The notes beneath the pieces were generated by a model, which did not search any database, had not been told where the DNA came from, and saw nothing but the letters and a program-made list of their open reading frames with translations. This document shows, in pieces, positions 7,861 to 17,363 of a stretch of DNA of 42,057 bases. This stretch comes from Lachnospiraceae bacterium (lineage in GTDB: Bacteria > Bacillota > Clostridia > Lachnospirales > Lachnospiraceae). Made by a program: the position numbers and the translations under genes. Location: positions 1 through 42,057 of the forward strand of contig JAILAD010000004.1 in NCBI GenBank assembly GCA_024681795.1. Reading direction: 5' to 3'. Numbering within the stretch: the stretch's first letter is position 1; every line of letters starts with the position of its first letter.

Positions 7861-9744
7861 TCAGTGTATCGGAAATCCGTATGCCTTAATCGGGAAATTA
7901 TCAAATGCAACATATCTGCAGTATTCGTCTTCGGCCTGGAATGCTTTGGTTTCATCCGCCCAATCTTTCCACTCGCCGTCTTCGTAAGAGACAAAACTCT
8001 CCCCCTCATTTACGATTCCGTAATTATACAAGCCGACATCGGTATTTTCTTCCTTATGCATTTCTCTGTAAGCGGTAACACCGGTCGGACCGAGAGAAGT
8101 GGTATTTACAATTGCGTATTTTTCTCCCTCTTCCGTCATAACACTTTCACAAACCACGATGCCCATTTTCTCTCCGGTTTCAAAGCGCGGTTTTTCCTGA
8201 AGCAGAATTCTGTGATATCCGGCGTAAGTAAAGGTATCCGTTACGCTTACCACTTTCTCGCCGTCCGCAGGGTTATTATATCCATCTTTTAAGCGGTATA
8301 CCTCAACGGTCACTTCAGCGTTAAGATCTCCTGTCAGTACGGAAACGGAATACAAATCCATATCATCATCGACGTCAAAAATATTCGCGGTACAGACGGG
8401 TTTGGAAAACAAAGTGGAATTATACATTCCCGCACTCATGAAGTCATTTTCCAGAACATATTCAACTTCCGGTATCACGATTTTATTTTCACCTTCTGCC
8501 GCTATCTCCGGAAAAAGTTCTTCATCCGTCAGAAATTCAAAGGACTGCGGAATGCAGAGATTTTGGTCATAATAGGATAAATAAAAATATCCGTCCATTC
8601 CCCATTCATCACCCCAGCTGTTTCTGACAATCCACGCACCGTCCTCCGGCGGTTTATGGTCCGCAAGAAAATTATCTTTGGAGAAACCATCGTCCCATCC
8701 CACAATCGTTACCGCATGGTTTATGTCTTTTACTTCGTATGTATACTGTGCCCAGACGGAGTTGTTTTCCCCGGTAAAACTCAGGTAAACCGTATCTTCG
8801 GAATCAGGGCTTTCTCCCGGTTCCAACGGCATGGACTGATCCGCATAATAACCGACTCCGATTGCCCTTCCCTTCATCAGTTCACTTTTGATTGCCTCCG
8901 TTCCGACCGCATTGTAAATGTAGTTGTTGTTTTCATCCCTCATCGCGGGATTCGGAAGAACATTCGTATTTTTCAGTGCAAAGGCTGAACTGAAACGTTC
9001 GCTCTCCGGAATGGACCAGTCCCCGCCGCATACAAGATATTCGTCCGAATTACAGTACGGATAATCCGCTTCTGTGTTCAGACCGATTCCGGCTGCCAGC
9101 GCAGAGGTCGAATCCAGAAAATTTCCGCCGCAGTTAAACACGCCGTTTTCCCCCGAAATCAGCGAATACGAGCCCTCACCCGCCTGACTCTCCTCAAACG
9201 GATATTCCCCTTCCGGATACATATTTTTTTCCGGCAGAGCCGTATTTGCAAAGTAGGCAAGATGCTTTTCGGAAAGATTCAGTTCCTCTCCGTAATCCTG
9301 CTTATACTCATCCACGGTAAGTCCGAGTGTGGTAAGAATACTCGCTTCGCATGCCGCAATGGTTGCAAAACTCCAGCAGGTACCCCACGGATACTGGTCC
9401 CTTACTTCCGTAATGATATTCCTGTCCCTTAAATCAAAGGTCCCCGGAAAATCATTTTCTCCTTCTTTCATATTCAGTTCCGAATAAAAGTCTATAACAT
9501 CATTTCCGTATTTCATAATTTGGGTAGTTCCGTCCGAGAGCTGCTGCATAAGATACTCTGAACCGAGAAGGTCGGCCGTTGCAATTTCCGAGGTAACCTC
9601 GTTACTTTGAACCTCAGCCACAACCGAAGCCACCTCGGAGGAAGGTGTATCGGAACCGGTCTGACCGGCAGGTCTCGTGCAACCGGTTATTGATGACGTA
9701 AGAAATAATGATGCAAGCAGAATTGATATGATTTTCTTTTTCAT
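7861..9744 (-). CDS. Papain-family (C1A) cysteine protease lipoprotein, copy 1
   Basis: A secreted, membrane-anchored protease of 627 residues. The signal peptide ends at a lipobox (SITGC, Cys22). A low-complexity Ser/Val/Glu linker is followed by the papain fold: active Cys123 in [17 protein letters not shown], His343 in INHAVTIVGWDD, and Asn375 in [20 protein letters not shown]. The C-terminal ~200 residues look like a beta-rich accessory domain ([13 protein letters not shown] strands; EDGEWKDWADE near the end). It resembles the lipoprotein encoded at 11024-13216 throughout. GGAAG lies just before the ATG. It starts 23 bases after the GH32 gene, so they are probably co-transcribed. Substrate unknown. 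Confidence 0.88.
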   Translation of the reverse strand: MKKKIISILLASLFLTSSITGCTRPAGQTGSDTPSSEVASVVAEVQSNEVTSEIATADLLGSEYLMQQLSDGTTQIMKYGNDVIDFYSELNMKEGENDFPGTFDLRDRNIITEVRDQYPWGTCWSFATIAACEASILTTLGLTVDEYKQDYGEELNLSEKHLAYFANTALPEKNMYPEGEYPFEESQAGEGSYSLISGENGVFNCGGNFLDSTSALAAGIGLNTEADYPYCNSDEYLVCGGDWSIPESERFSSAFALKNTNVLPNPAMRDENNNYIYNAVGTEAIKSELMKGRAIGVGYYADQSMPLEPGESPDSEDTVYLSFTGENNSVWAQYTYEVKDINHAVTIVGWDDGFSKDNFLADHKPPEDGAWIVRNSWGDEWGMDGYFYLSYYDQNLCIPQSFEFLTDEELFPEIAAEGENKIVIPEVEYVLENDFMSAGMYNSTLFSKPVCTANIFDVDDDMDLYSVSVLTGDLNAEVTVEVYRLKDGYNNPADGEKVVSVTDTFTYAGYHRILLQEKPRFETGEKMGIVVCESVMTEEGEKYAIVNTTSLGPTGVTAYREMHKEENTDVGLYNYGIVNEGESFVSYEDGEWKDWADETKAFQAEDEYCRYVAFDNFPIKAYGFPIH

Positions 9745-9767
9745 GTTTTACTTCCTTCTGTATATTT

Positions 9768-10925
9768 TTATATGAGATATGTTTCTGAACAAAGACCGTT
9801 TTCCGAAAGAATCTCTCGTACGCATCCGTCTCGGAAAGACTCTGTGTTTTCCCCTTTTTCATATCCCTTCACATCCGTATCAGGAGAGGGATAAAACGAC
9901 TGCTTTATGCGATATCCTTCCGGGGTCTTAATCAGCTCAAGTTTCCTCGGATAACTCATAACCCCGCGAAATCCTTCCGCTTCCGTAGGGAGTTCCATAC
10001 TCTCCTTCGAATTTCCGAGCCACGCAATCAGAATCGGAAAATCCGTACCGGCAAAGAGATTCCCTGCGTAGAAATCCCTTCCGGTGTCCATCAGAATCGG
10101 CTGATTCTGTTCAATGTCCGCCGTAAATTTCATGCCGTCAAACGTTCCGACAAAATACTGCATCAGACGGGAATGAGGCAACGCATCCTTTGGAAATTTG
10201 GAATATTCTTCCTTAGGTGAATCCATGCTTAGAATCAGGACCGCCTTCTTTTTTCCGAAAACATCCGCAAAGAATATGCAGGGGCATTCAATCATTCCCT
10301 GAAAGGCATAAGGCGGCAGACTGAATTTTCCTGTCATTTCCCACGAGAGCAGATTTTCGGAAGAATAGAAACAAACCGTTTTTTCGGTCGTAAGACAGAG
10401 TGAAAAACCGCCTGTTACGGGATTTCGAAATACGAACGGATCCCGTGCCGGGGAAAAAGCTTTTCTTCCATCGTTACCCGTATCGGGTTGAATCCCCGTT
10501 AACTCCGGTGCAATCGGAGATGCAGGAATCACCGGATTTCCCTCATATTTTACAAAACAAATTCCGTCCGTGCTTGCGGCAACACACTGCATTTCCCGCC
10601 CGTCTTCCATCCGGTGGGACGTGTAAAAAGCCAAAAGCGGAGGATTTTCTTTTGTTCCGAGACCGCTTACATTGTCTTTGTCAAAGATGCAGCTGCCGGA
10701 GAAAATATCTCCGTCTTCATCGGGGCATAATGCAACCGGCAGATGCTCCCAATGAATTAAATCAGAAGATATCGCATGTCCCCAGTGCATATGAGCCCAT
10801 TGAAGCCCGTTCGGGTTATGCTGATAGAACATATGATATGTTCCGTTCCAGAAGATGAGACCGTTTGGGTCATTCATCCATCCGTATTTTGGTGTGAAAT
10901 GATAATTTGGACGGTATGTTCTCAT
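9768..10925 (-). CDS. GH32-family glycosidase (sucrose/fructan hydrolase type), short
   Basis: Hydrolyses fructosyl bonds in sucrose or fructans. With the start at 10925 it has 385 residues and no signal peptide. The GH32 motifs are WMNDPNG (nucleophile Asp19), ARDPFVF (stabilising Asp) and MIECPCIF (acid/base Glu). The five-bladed propeller seems complete, but only about 70 residues follow the propeller end (GVMSYPRKLEL), where the usual beta-sandwich has well over 100. It is therefore short or truncated. The ATG at 10925 directly precedes the conserved YHFTPKYGWMNDPNG block; the open frame extends to 11015 only through a hairpin repeat. The ribosome site is weak. No sugar transporter is nearby. 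Confidence 0.85.
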   Translation of the reverse strand: MRTYRPNYHFTPKYGWMNDPNGLIFWNGTYHMFYQHNPNGLQWAHMHWGHAISSDLIHWEHLPVALCPDEDGDIFSGSCIFDKDNVSGLGTKENPPLLAFYTSHRMEDGREMQCVAASTDGICFVKYEGNPVIPASPIAPELTGIQPDTGNDGRKAFSPARDPFVFRNPVTGGFSLCLTTEKTVCFYSSENLLSWEMTGKFSLPPYAFQGMIECPCIFFADVFGKKKAVLILSMDSPKEEYSKFPKDALPHSRLMQYFVGTFDGMKFTADIEQNQPILMDTGRDFYAGNLFAGTDFPILIAWLGNSKESMELPTEAEGFRGVMSYPRKLELIKTPEGYRIKQSFYPSPDTDVKGYEKGENTESFRDGCVREILSENGLCSETYLI

Positions 10926-10981
10926 TTTACAAGCTGATATTCGGTCACAAAAATATAAATGCTGTTGACTATGTTTAATCT

Positions 10982-11053
10982 GTAATGGTGCCTTTGTAAT
11001 GGTGCCTGACCCCATTACGGTTCCTAATCTGTAATGGTGCCTGACCCCATTAC
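10982..11053. repeat. Hairpin-forming dispersed repeats, two full copies and one partial
   Basis: Two identical 23-base units (10996-11018 and 11031-11053) have arms GTAATGG and CCATTAC around a 9-base centre containing GCCTGAC. A third, partial copy covers 10982-10993. The units sit in tandem between the GH32 gene and the second protease gene. Short palindromes of this type resemble REP-like elements mobilised by Y1/REP-associated transposases; no transposase is present here. One unit is read through as the last codons of the protease (MGSGTITD, then stop). Confidence 0.8.
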
Positions 11054-13216
11054 ACCGTACCCCTTAATCGGCAGATTATCATATGACACACATTCTCCCA
11101 GCGCACTGTCCCTGAAGGACGCAACCTCATCCGCCCAGTCATGCCATTCACCATCCTCATATGCCGCAAAACTTTCCCCCGGATTAATGATACCGCGATT
11201 ATACTTCGTCACGTTTTCATCCGATCCGTTATGACGATACCGGAAATATGTAATGCCTTTCGCACCGAGCGCGGAGGTATTGACGAATGCAAACTTCTCG
11301 CCCTGATCCGTCATAACACTTTCCTTTACTACAATTGCGAGTTTCTCGCCCTTGTCAAAATGAAGTTTCTCATCAAGCAGCATTCTGTGATATCCCGCGA
11401 ATGTAAATGTCTCTGTTACGGATGACACCTTCTCTCCGTCCGTCGGGTCCTTATAGTTATCCTTCAGACGATATACGTCCACCGTAACCTCTGCGTTTAA
11501 ATCACCTGTCAGTGCGGATACCGAATCCATATCCATATCCTCATCAACGGTAAAAATATTAGCCGCATACACCGGCTTGTTAAACAGAGTGGAATTATAC
11601 ATTTCCGCCGGCATAAAGTCATTCTCCAGAATGCACTGGTTTATGAGCGTCATTTCCTTTTCTTCCGTCGCTTCGTTATCCCCGTTTTCTGCGGTATTTT
11701 CTCCATCTGTCGGCTCTTCTTCCTCTCCGGTACCGTTTAATTCTTCGTTTGTAAAGAATTCATAGCTCTGCGGAACATCAATATTGCAGTCATAATAGGA
11801 CAGATAGAAATATCCGTCCATTCCCCAGTCCGGTCCCCAGCTGTTTCTGACAATCCATGCCCCGTCCTCCGGCGGTTTATGATCCGCAAGAAAATTATCT
11901 TTGGAGAAATGGTCGTCCCAGCCGACTAACGTTACCGCATGATTCGCATAATCAATATCATATGTGTACTGTGCCCAGACAGAATCATTTTCGCCTGTAA
12001 AACTCAGATAGATATGTTTTTCCTCTTCCGGTATCTCCTCAATCGGTTTTCCCAGATCCGCGGTGAATATAAGAGTTCTGACTTGTTTCGTATCAAGCGA
12101 ATCAATATCGTATGTATCTTCCGGAATCTCGTATATAATAAGACGGAGTTTAAGCATTTCTCTTAATTCCGCATCCGTATATTGCTTACTTGCAGCTCCG
12201 TCAACATTATTCCTGTAATAGAGAAACTTCTGCAAATCTTCTTTTTTAATGTCCGGATGAACTGCCATCACCGAATCAACAAATTCATTTATTTTCTCTG
12301 CAGAAGGTGCCGGAACAGACTGATCTGCAAGGTAGGCAATTCCGACCGCCCTTCCCTTCATCAGCTCACTCTTGATTGCTTCCGTTCCGAAAGGATTGTA
12401 TATATAGTTATTTTCCTCATCACGCGAAGAAGGATTCGGCAAAATGTTTGTATTTTTTATCACATAAAGAGAACCGAACCGCTCGCTTTCCGGAATCGAC
12501 CAGTCGCCGTCGGCATCATACTGCCCCTCAGAATTCTGATACGGGAATTCTTTTTCACTTCTTATACCGATTCCGGAAGCAAATGCAGATGCCGATTCCA
12601 GATAATTTCCGCCGATGTTAAGAGGTAACTCCTTTACCCTTGCCAAAGGGTAAGTCCCCTCTCCTGCCTGTTCCAAAGGATAAGGATACTCGCCCTCCGG
12701 AAACTGATCCGCATCCGGCATGGCAAGCATACCGAAATATGCAAGATGCTTTTCGGAAAAATCCGGCTCCTCCCCGTATTTCTCTTTATATTCGTCAACC
12801 GTAAGACCAAGCGTACTTAGCAGGCTGCTTTCACACGCGGTAATGGTTGCAAAACTCCAGCATGTTCCCCACGGGCTCTGATTCCGCACCTCCGGAATAA
12901 CATTCTTTTCACGAAGGTCAAAACTCTCCGGAAAATCCATACTTCCTTCCGTTGCATTCAGTTCCGTATAGAAATCCGGAATATCCGTTCCGTAGTCCAG
13001 AAAAACCTGACATTCCGAAAGGAGTTCCGACTTCAGGTACTCATGCCCCAGAATTTCAGCATCTTCCTCTTCCGAAACAGGTTCCGAAACAATCTCCGGA
13101 ATTTCACTTGCCGAAGAAGCCGTTTCGGTTGCAGGCAATTTTTCCCCTGTGCATCCGGATACGGAACAACACAAAAACAGTAATGCAAAAAATACGGTTG
13201 CATTTTTCCTTCTCAT
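11024..13216 (-). CDS. Papain-family (C1A) cysteine protease lipoprotein, copy 2
   Basis: A 730-residue paralogue of the lipoprotein protease at 7861-9744. The lipobox is SVSGC (Cys22). The catalytic residues are Cys119 in [17 protein letters not shown], His426 in [13 protein letters not shown] and Asn458 in [20 protein letters not shown]. It differs by an insertion of about 95 residues (about 306-400, helical and charged) before the His. It also has an acidic Gly/Glu/Asn-rich insert after the papain domain (about 490-525). The C-terminus runs into a hairpin repeat, so the final MGSGTITD replaces the normal end; the other copy stops after YGFPIH. A TATAAT-type promoter lies upstream. Probably the first gene of a protease-GH32-protease unit. 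Confidence 0.88.
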   Translation of the reverse strand: MRRKNATVFFALLFLCCSVSGCTGEKLPATETASSASEIPEIVSEPVSEEEDAEILGHEYLKSELLSECQVFLDYGTDIPDFYTELNATEGSMDFPESFDLREKNVIPEVRNQSPWGTCWSFATITACESSLLSTLGLTVDEYKEKYGEEPDFSEKHLAYFGMLAMPDADQFPEGEYPYPLEQAGEGTYPLARVKELPLNIGGNYLESASAFASGIGIRSEKEFPYQNSEGQYDADGDWSIPESERFGSLYVIKNTNILPNPSSRDEENNYIYNPFGTEAIKSELMKGRAVGIAYLADQSVPAPSAEKINEFVDSVMAVHPDIKKEDLQKFLYYRNNVDGAASKQYTDAELREMLKLRLIIYEIPEDTYDIDSLDTKQVRTLIFTADLGKPIEEIPEEEKHIYLSFTGENDSVWAQYTYDIDYANHAVTLVGWDDHFSKDNFLADHKPPEDGAWIVRNSWGPDWGMDGYFYLSYYDCNIDVPQSYEFFTNEELNGTGEEEEPTDGENTAENGDNEATEEKEMTLINQCILENDFMPAEMYNSTLFNKPVYAANIFTVDEDMDMDSVSALTGDLNAEVTVDVYRLKDNYKDPTDGEKVSSVTETFTFAGYHRMLLDEKLHFDKGEKLAIVVKESVMTDQGEKFAFVNTSALGAKGITYFRYRHNGSDENVTKYNRGIINPGESFAAYEDGEWHDWADEVASFRDSALGECVSYDNLPIKGYGVMGSGTITD

Positions 13217-13266
13217 ACAGGCACCTCACTCATTATTATTGGTTTCGAACAAAATGGTTCCTTCAC

Positions 13267-13295
13267 ATTATACACTATTTATAAAATACATGGAA
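13267..13295 (-). promoter_or_regulatory. Candidate promoter of protease copy 2
   Basis: On the minus strand a consensus -10 TATAAT (13267-13272) lies 17 bases from a poor -35 TTCCAT (13290-13295), about 50 bases upstream of the start codon. Only the -10 is convincing. Nothing else was identified between 13217 and 13433. Confidence 0.4.
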
Positions 13296-13433
13296 TTCAG
13301 ACTCTTTTGCAAACGGGTATATTGATAATCCCTCCTTTACAACAATTTCGGACTCACATGATTTATATATCATGTTCCGTCTTACTTTCGTCATAAAGAA
13401 GGGAATTATATTAATCAATAAACCTTACCCGAA

Positions 13434-16283
13434 TCAGCCTGAAAAGCCGATCCGGATGACACCGGCCTTTCTTTCCGTCTTCGGTGTGGCCGGAATATCT
13501 TCGGCTTCGATAGTGGTAAGAAGCTTTGTGGTAATCTCTGAAGGATTCATTTTTCCAATCCTCATGGCAAGATTCATTTCGGCTTCTTCCAGAATTTTCC
13601 TGACAAAACGGCCGTTACCGAATTCACTGTCATTTCTGACTTTTTCATACAGGCTGCGAACCCTGTCCATGGCTGCATCCGTGATTTCATACTGTTTTTT
13701 CGAAACCATAAGTTTCGTGATTTCACATAATTCATCTGATGAATAATCATCAAATTCTACATGAAATGCTATTCTTGAAGACATTCCGGGATTTCGTTCC
13801 AGAAATTCCTTCATGGGTTTCGGATAACCTGCAAATATCACAATTACCTTATCCCTGTTATTTTCCATTTCCTGAACGATGGTGTTGATGGCTTCATCCC
13901 CGTAGCCGCCCGTTTGTCCGTCGGACAAAGAGTAGGCTTCGTCAATAAACAGCACACCTCCCTGCGCCTCCTTAAATTTCTTTTTTACTAAGGGCGCCGT
14001 CTTTCCGACAAACTCACCTACGATATCGGCACGGCCGACCTCGACGAATTTGCCTGCCGGAAGGATTTTTTCATCCTTCAGAATCTCGGCAAAAAGCCTT
14101 GCAACCGTGGTTTTTGCCGTTCCCGGATTTCCGGTAAATACCATGTGGCAGGATGACTTATCCTTCGAAATGCCGTGTTCCCGGCAAATCTTATCCATTT
14201 TAAAACCAGCAATGGCTTTATGAATGACATCCTTGGCTCTTGTAAGACCAATCAGCTCATCCAGTTCCTTTTCGGCACTTCCTTTTTCCCTCTCGGAAAT
14301 CAGACCATCCTCTAAGCTGCAGATATCCTCTTCCGTTAATAAGAAGAGGTCTTTTTTCCGAATCTTGTTGGTATCCTTTCCGTTCGAAAGAAGTCTGACG
14401 GACTGCTTTTTTACGGCATTTTCAATCAGGTTTCGGACATATCTTCCGTTTCCGAAATTATCGATGTAGCAGACCTTGGAAAAGAGTTCTTCTGCTTTCC
14501 CGATTGCTTTATCCGTTGCGGAAAAGTTTTTCTCTTTCAGCATCAGTTTAAAAATCTCTGTCAGTTCCTCTCCCGTGTAATCCGGGAACTCGACGGTATA
14601 AGGGATTCGGCTTTTTAAACCTTCGTTTCGTTCCATGAACTCATTCATTCTGTCCTCGTACCCGGCAAGAATGACGATAACTTCCTCCCTTTTATTTTCC
14701 ATTTCCTGAATCAGAGTTGTAACCGCAACATCGCTTTTTAGGGAATATGCTTCATCAATGAAAAGAACGCCTCCTTTTGCGGCCTCAAACGCTTCTCGGA
14801 TGGCATATACGCATCCCAGACCGTCTAAATCCATCCCTCCGCGTTCTACAAAAGCACCGCTTTTTAAGATCCCTTTTTCCTTTGCTATTCCGGCAAAAAG
14901 TTTGGCAACGGTTGTCTTGGCGCTTCCCGGATTACCGCTGAAAATCATGTGCATACAGCTTCCCTGGTTCTTATTGCCCAGGCGTTTTTTACGCTCGATT
15001 GCTACCAGATTTGCTGCAATGATTTCATCTGTTTTCTTTTTTACGATACCAAGGCCGATCAGTTTTTGCAGCCTGTCATAGCAGGATCCGGCATTCTCGT
15101 CACGATCGAGCATAAACTCATCATTAATGTCGAAAGGAACATGGAAGACGTTTTTGCCGAGGCACCATGGCTCAAATTTATCATATGCCTGAAGTACATC
15201 CGTCTGCGTAAAAGAATCGCCCGGAAACAGTTTCAGGAATTCGGATGCCTGACCGGCATACTTTGCATATTCGGATTTGCCGATTAAATCTTTCAGGTAG
15301 GAAACCGCTGCTTTTCTGTCACCGGTGCCCTCCTTAATAGCTACCGTCCTTACATACCGGTTTAATTTCGGCAAAATCTGGAAAGCAAAACCCGGGTTAT
15401 CAATATTATAGGTAAATACAAAAAGGCACTCGTTCCGATAGGTTTTAAACATTTTTTCCAGATATCTGCTGTTCATGGTATATTCAACCGGATCTTCACC
15501 GAAACGCTCGGTCAGGTCAATTACAATTACCCCTCCGTCATTGTTTTCGATGGTTTTTTCAATATAATTCGTACGATATTTGTACAAATCCTTTGAAATA
15601 TTCCGGATAATCTCCATACGTCTGCTGGTCAGACGATTTGCCTGAAGGAGTTTTTGCATGAGACACTCCGTCATATCGGCTGTGGCTTCCAGGCTCCGCG
15701 CTGAAACAATATAGTGACAGAGATTTCCGACATATCCGGAAGTATTCGGATGTGTCCCGATTTCTTCCAGTTCCTGAATCAGGCCGGAATCGTATATCTC
15801 GCGGCTGACCGGCTTTCTGTCGGAAATGATTTTTTCATCCAGATCAAAATGAACATTTTTCCAGTCATCGGCATAGGCAGCATCATAAATCCACAAATCC
15901 GAAATATCACGGATTCTTAGGACTCCGCTCAGATAATCTCTGCGCTTGGATTCAAGAAGGTTTTCCAGGAAATCGTTCATGGTGATTTCCTCACGTTCCG
16001 AGATACAGTGAATCCGAATGCAGAATGCATCCCGCATTATACCGAGAATGGTATTCAGAGAGTTCATGTATGAATCGCGTTTTTCATCATAGGAAAATGA
16101 CGAAAGCAGTTGCTTCCCGTCTTCGCGATAAATGAAAAACGTGATACCGTTCTGTACCTTTTTGTAGATGTAGTTATTTACGGCACAGATGGTATTGTCG
16201 TAAGAATAATCTTTCAGCCGTACTTTGGAATTTGCCTCAATATAAGAAACAGTGGTTTTTAATGCAAAACGATAATATCTCAT
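13434..16283 (-). CDS. Double AAA+ ATPase of the CbbX/SpoVK (EccA-like) type
   Basis: A 949-residue cytoplasmic ATPase. About 400 N-terminal residues are not recognised. Two CbbX-type AAA+ modules follow. Module 1 has Walker A GNPGSAKTT (about 450-458) and Walker B GGVLFIDEAYSL (about 504-515). Module 2 has GNPGTAKTT (about 718-726) and GGVLFIDEAYSL (about 775-786). Both carry arginine-finger regions (ERNEGLKSRI, ERNPGMSSRI). Module 2 has the pore loop GEFVGKTA; module 1 has DGLGCVYA there, so it may be degenerate. CbbX-type ATPases remodel protein complexes, and EccA is the one in mycobacterial ESX systems. Its place about 1 kb from this T7SS locus suggests, but does not prove, a secretion role. 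GGAAGGG precedes the ATG. Confidence 0.85.
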   Translation of the reverse strand: MRYYRFALKTTVSYIEANSKVRLKDYSYDNTICAVNNYIYKKVQNGITFFIYREDGKQLLSSFSYDEKRDSYMNSLNTILGIMRDAFCIRIHCISEREEITMNDFLENLLESKRRDYLSGVLRIRDISDLWIYDAAYADDWKNVHFDLDEKIISDRKPVSREIYDSGLIQELEEIGTHPNTSGYVGNLCHYIVSARSLEATADMTECLMQKLLQANRLTSRRMEIIRNISKDLYKYRTNYIEKTIENNDGGVIVIDLTERFGEDPVEYTMNSRYLEKMFKTYRNECLFVFTYNIDNPGFAFQILPKLNRYVRTVAIKEGTGDRKAAVSYLKDLIGKSEYAKYAGQASEFLKLFPGDSFTQTDVLQAYDKFEPWCLGKNVFHVPFDINDEFMLDRDENAGSCYDRLQKLIGLGIVKKKTDEIIAANLVAIERKKRLGNKNQGSCMHMIFSGNPGSAKTTVAKLFAGIAKEKGILKSGAFVERGGMDLDGLGCVYAIREAFEAAKGGVLFIDEAYSLKSDVAVTTLIQEMENKREEVIVILAGYEDRMNEFMERNEGLKSRIPYTVEFPDYTGEELTEIFKLMLKEKNFSATDKAIGKAEELFSKVCYIDNFGNGRYVRNLIENAVKKQSVRLLSNGKDTNKIRKKDLFLLTEEDICSLEDGLISEREKGSAEKELDELIGLTRAKDVIHKAIAGFKMDKICREHGISKDKSSCHMVFTGNPGTAKTTVARLFAEILKDEKILPAGKFVEVGRADIVGEFVGKTAPLVKKKFKEAQGGVLFIDEAYSLSDGQTGGYGDEAINTIVQEMENNRDKVIVIFAGYPKPMKEFLERNPGMSSRIAFHVEFDDYSSDELCEITKLMVSKKQYEITDAAMDRVRSLYEKVRNDSEFGNGRFVRKILEEAEMNLAMRIGKMNPSEITTKLLTTIEAEDIPATPKTERKAGVIRIGFSG

Positions 16284-16507
16284 TGTTATCCCTTCCTTTT
16301 CTTGTATTCCGGGTGTCTTTCGGGGACAGTCCCCGTCACACCCCCGCTACACCCCCGCTACACTTTATAATGGAATTTCCCCTGTTCAATTTCTTGGGAA
16401 TGTCATCCTGCAATTCCTCCTCCCCGGCGCCGTTTGGGCTTTGGCTGCGGATGATAAAATGATATGGGTGGTTGTGGTTTGAAATACATCCTACCATATT
16501 GAGCTTC
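16284..16507. other. Intergenic region with a GC-rich palindrome and short tandem repeat
   Basis: No supported gene. It holds a near-perfect palindrome CGGGGAC-A-GTCCCCG (16321-16335) followed by an 11-base tandem repeat ACACCCCCGCT (16338-16348 and 16349-16359, plus four bases). The palindrome is of the GGGGACnGTCCCC type seen near REP-associated elements. The remainder has no clear coding signal; a minus-strand frame (16336-16542) has no ribosome binding site. Confidence 0.55.
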
Positions 16508-16541
16508 TTGACAGGCGACAATAGTGTGTCGTATATTGACA
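16508..16541 (+). promoter_or_regulatory. Promoter with internal palindrome upstream of the HTH regulator
   Basis: A consensus -35 TTGACA (16508-16513) and a -10 TATATT (16532-16537) are separated by 18 bases. Between them lies an inverted repeat CGACA-ATAGTG-TGTCG (16516-16531). A further GACA at 16538-16541 forms a second partial dyad with the preceding TGTC. The layout fits a repressor site inside its own promoter; the downstream HTH protein is the likely binder, by inference. Confidence 0.5.
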
Positions 16542-16609
16542 TAAGCTGAAATTATTTTTTTTGAATTGCAAAAGCAACCATAAACGTATATAAAATCTGG
16601 AAAATCAAA

Positions 16610-17290
16610 ATGAAAAATGAGAAACTACCAAAAATCACAAGACAGCTTTTGATCTTTTTTCTCCTATATAGCCAAGGAGACTATGTATACACGCCAAAGG
16701 ATTTAATGCGGGAAGCAAAGACAGGGTCTATAAGAACGCTTGAACGGGATATATGCGACATCCGGGAAAGCGGACTGTTAAACGCAGTATATGATTACCA
16801 AAAGGTATCCTACGCATTAAAAGCACGAAAAGAAAAAGATACCGCCGTTTCTGACAAAAAAATCAGTAAATCAAGACAGAATCACCTGATCCGGCTGAAA
16901 CGAATCGGTACCCTTCTTTCCGCCATGCCCGAAACGGTAGATAAATTTGAATATGACATGTATCTGGAGGCTCTGAAAGATTATACGGAATTGCTTGAGC
17001 AAATAAAAAAGAATCCCTCCTTGAAACGGGATCCGGATATATCGGAGGAACTGGACGAAAGACAAAATTATTATCTTGCTGCCACCGGTTATATTGAAAA
17101 ACGCGATTTAAAAGCGGAATATTATGAAATCCTAAGCAGTCTGTACGGGGAAAAAATATCCGAAACACCTGCAAACGAAAGAACACGCCAGCGGGATTTC
17201 GCTGAGATCAACAACATTCCATGGATTCTTTTGTATTATGATAAAAAAATCAGAAAGTATATTTACTGCTGCACTTACTCTCTGGAATAA
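16610..17290 (+). CDS. Helix-turn-helix regulator (DeoR/HTH_11-like N-terminus)
   Basis: A 226-residue protein and the only plus-strand gene in the right half. The N-terminal ~65 residues form a winged-helix-like domain (LLIFFLLYSQGDYVYTPKDL, then GSIRTLERDICDIRESGLL). This resembles the HTH that opens WYL/DeoR-type regulators, in which TxRTLERDI contacts DNA. The rest is helical and charged, with no recognisable WYL domain, and ends in KYIYCCTYSLE. It is transcribed from a promoter with an internal palindrome and ends at a terminator. It may control itself, and possibly the divergent AAA+ gene or the T7SS genes. The ribosome site is weak. Confidence 0.65.
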   Translation: MKNEKLPKITRQLLIFFLLYSQGDYVYTPKDLMREAKTGSIRTLERDICDIRESGLLNAVYDYQKVSYALKARKEKDTAVSDKKISKSRQNHLIRLKRIGTLLSAMPETVDKFEYDMYLEALKDYTELLEQIKKNPSLKRDPDISEELDERQNYYLAATGYIEKRDLKAEYYEILSSLYGEKISETPANERTRQRDFAEINNIPWILLYYDKKIRKYIYCCTYSLE

Positions 17291-17291
17291 A

Positions 17292-17328
17292 AAAATCCTG
17301 CAGCATTTGATACCTGCTGCAGGATTTT
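17292..17328. terminator. Bidirectional terminator between convergent genes
   Basis: A long stem AAAATCCTGCAGCA / TGCTGCAGGATTTT (17292-17305 and 17315-17328) has A's and T's at its ends. It separates the plus-strand HTH regulator from the minus-strand T7SS-side genes, and probably ends both. Confidence 0.9.
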
Positions 17329-17363
17329 CATTTTACATTTTTTGGTTCAGATATCTCTTTAAT

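Noticed and set aside
10926..11015. N-terminal extension of the GH32 frame starting MGSGTITK
   Set aside because: It is translated from the hairpin repeat and lies outside the conserved GH32 domain; the ATG at 10925 directly precedes the conserved block.
16336..16542. 68-codon minus-strand open frame between the AAA+ and HTH genes
   Set aside because: No ribosome binding site, runs through the tandem repeat and across the promoter and palindrome of the HTH gene; no family recognised.
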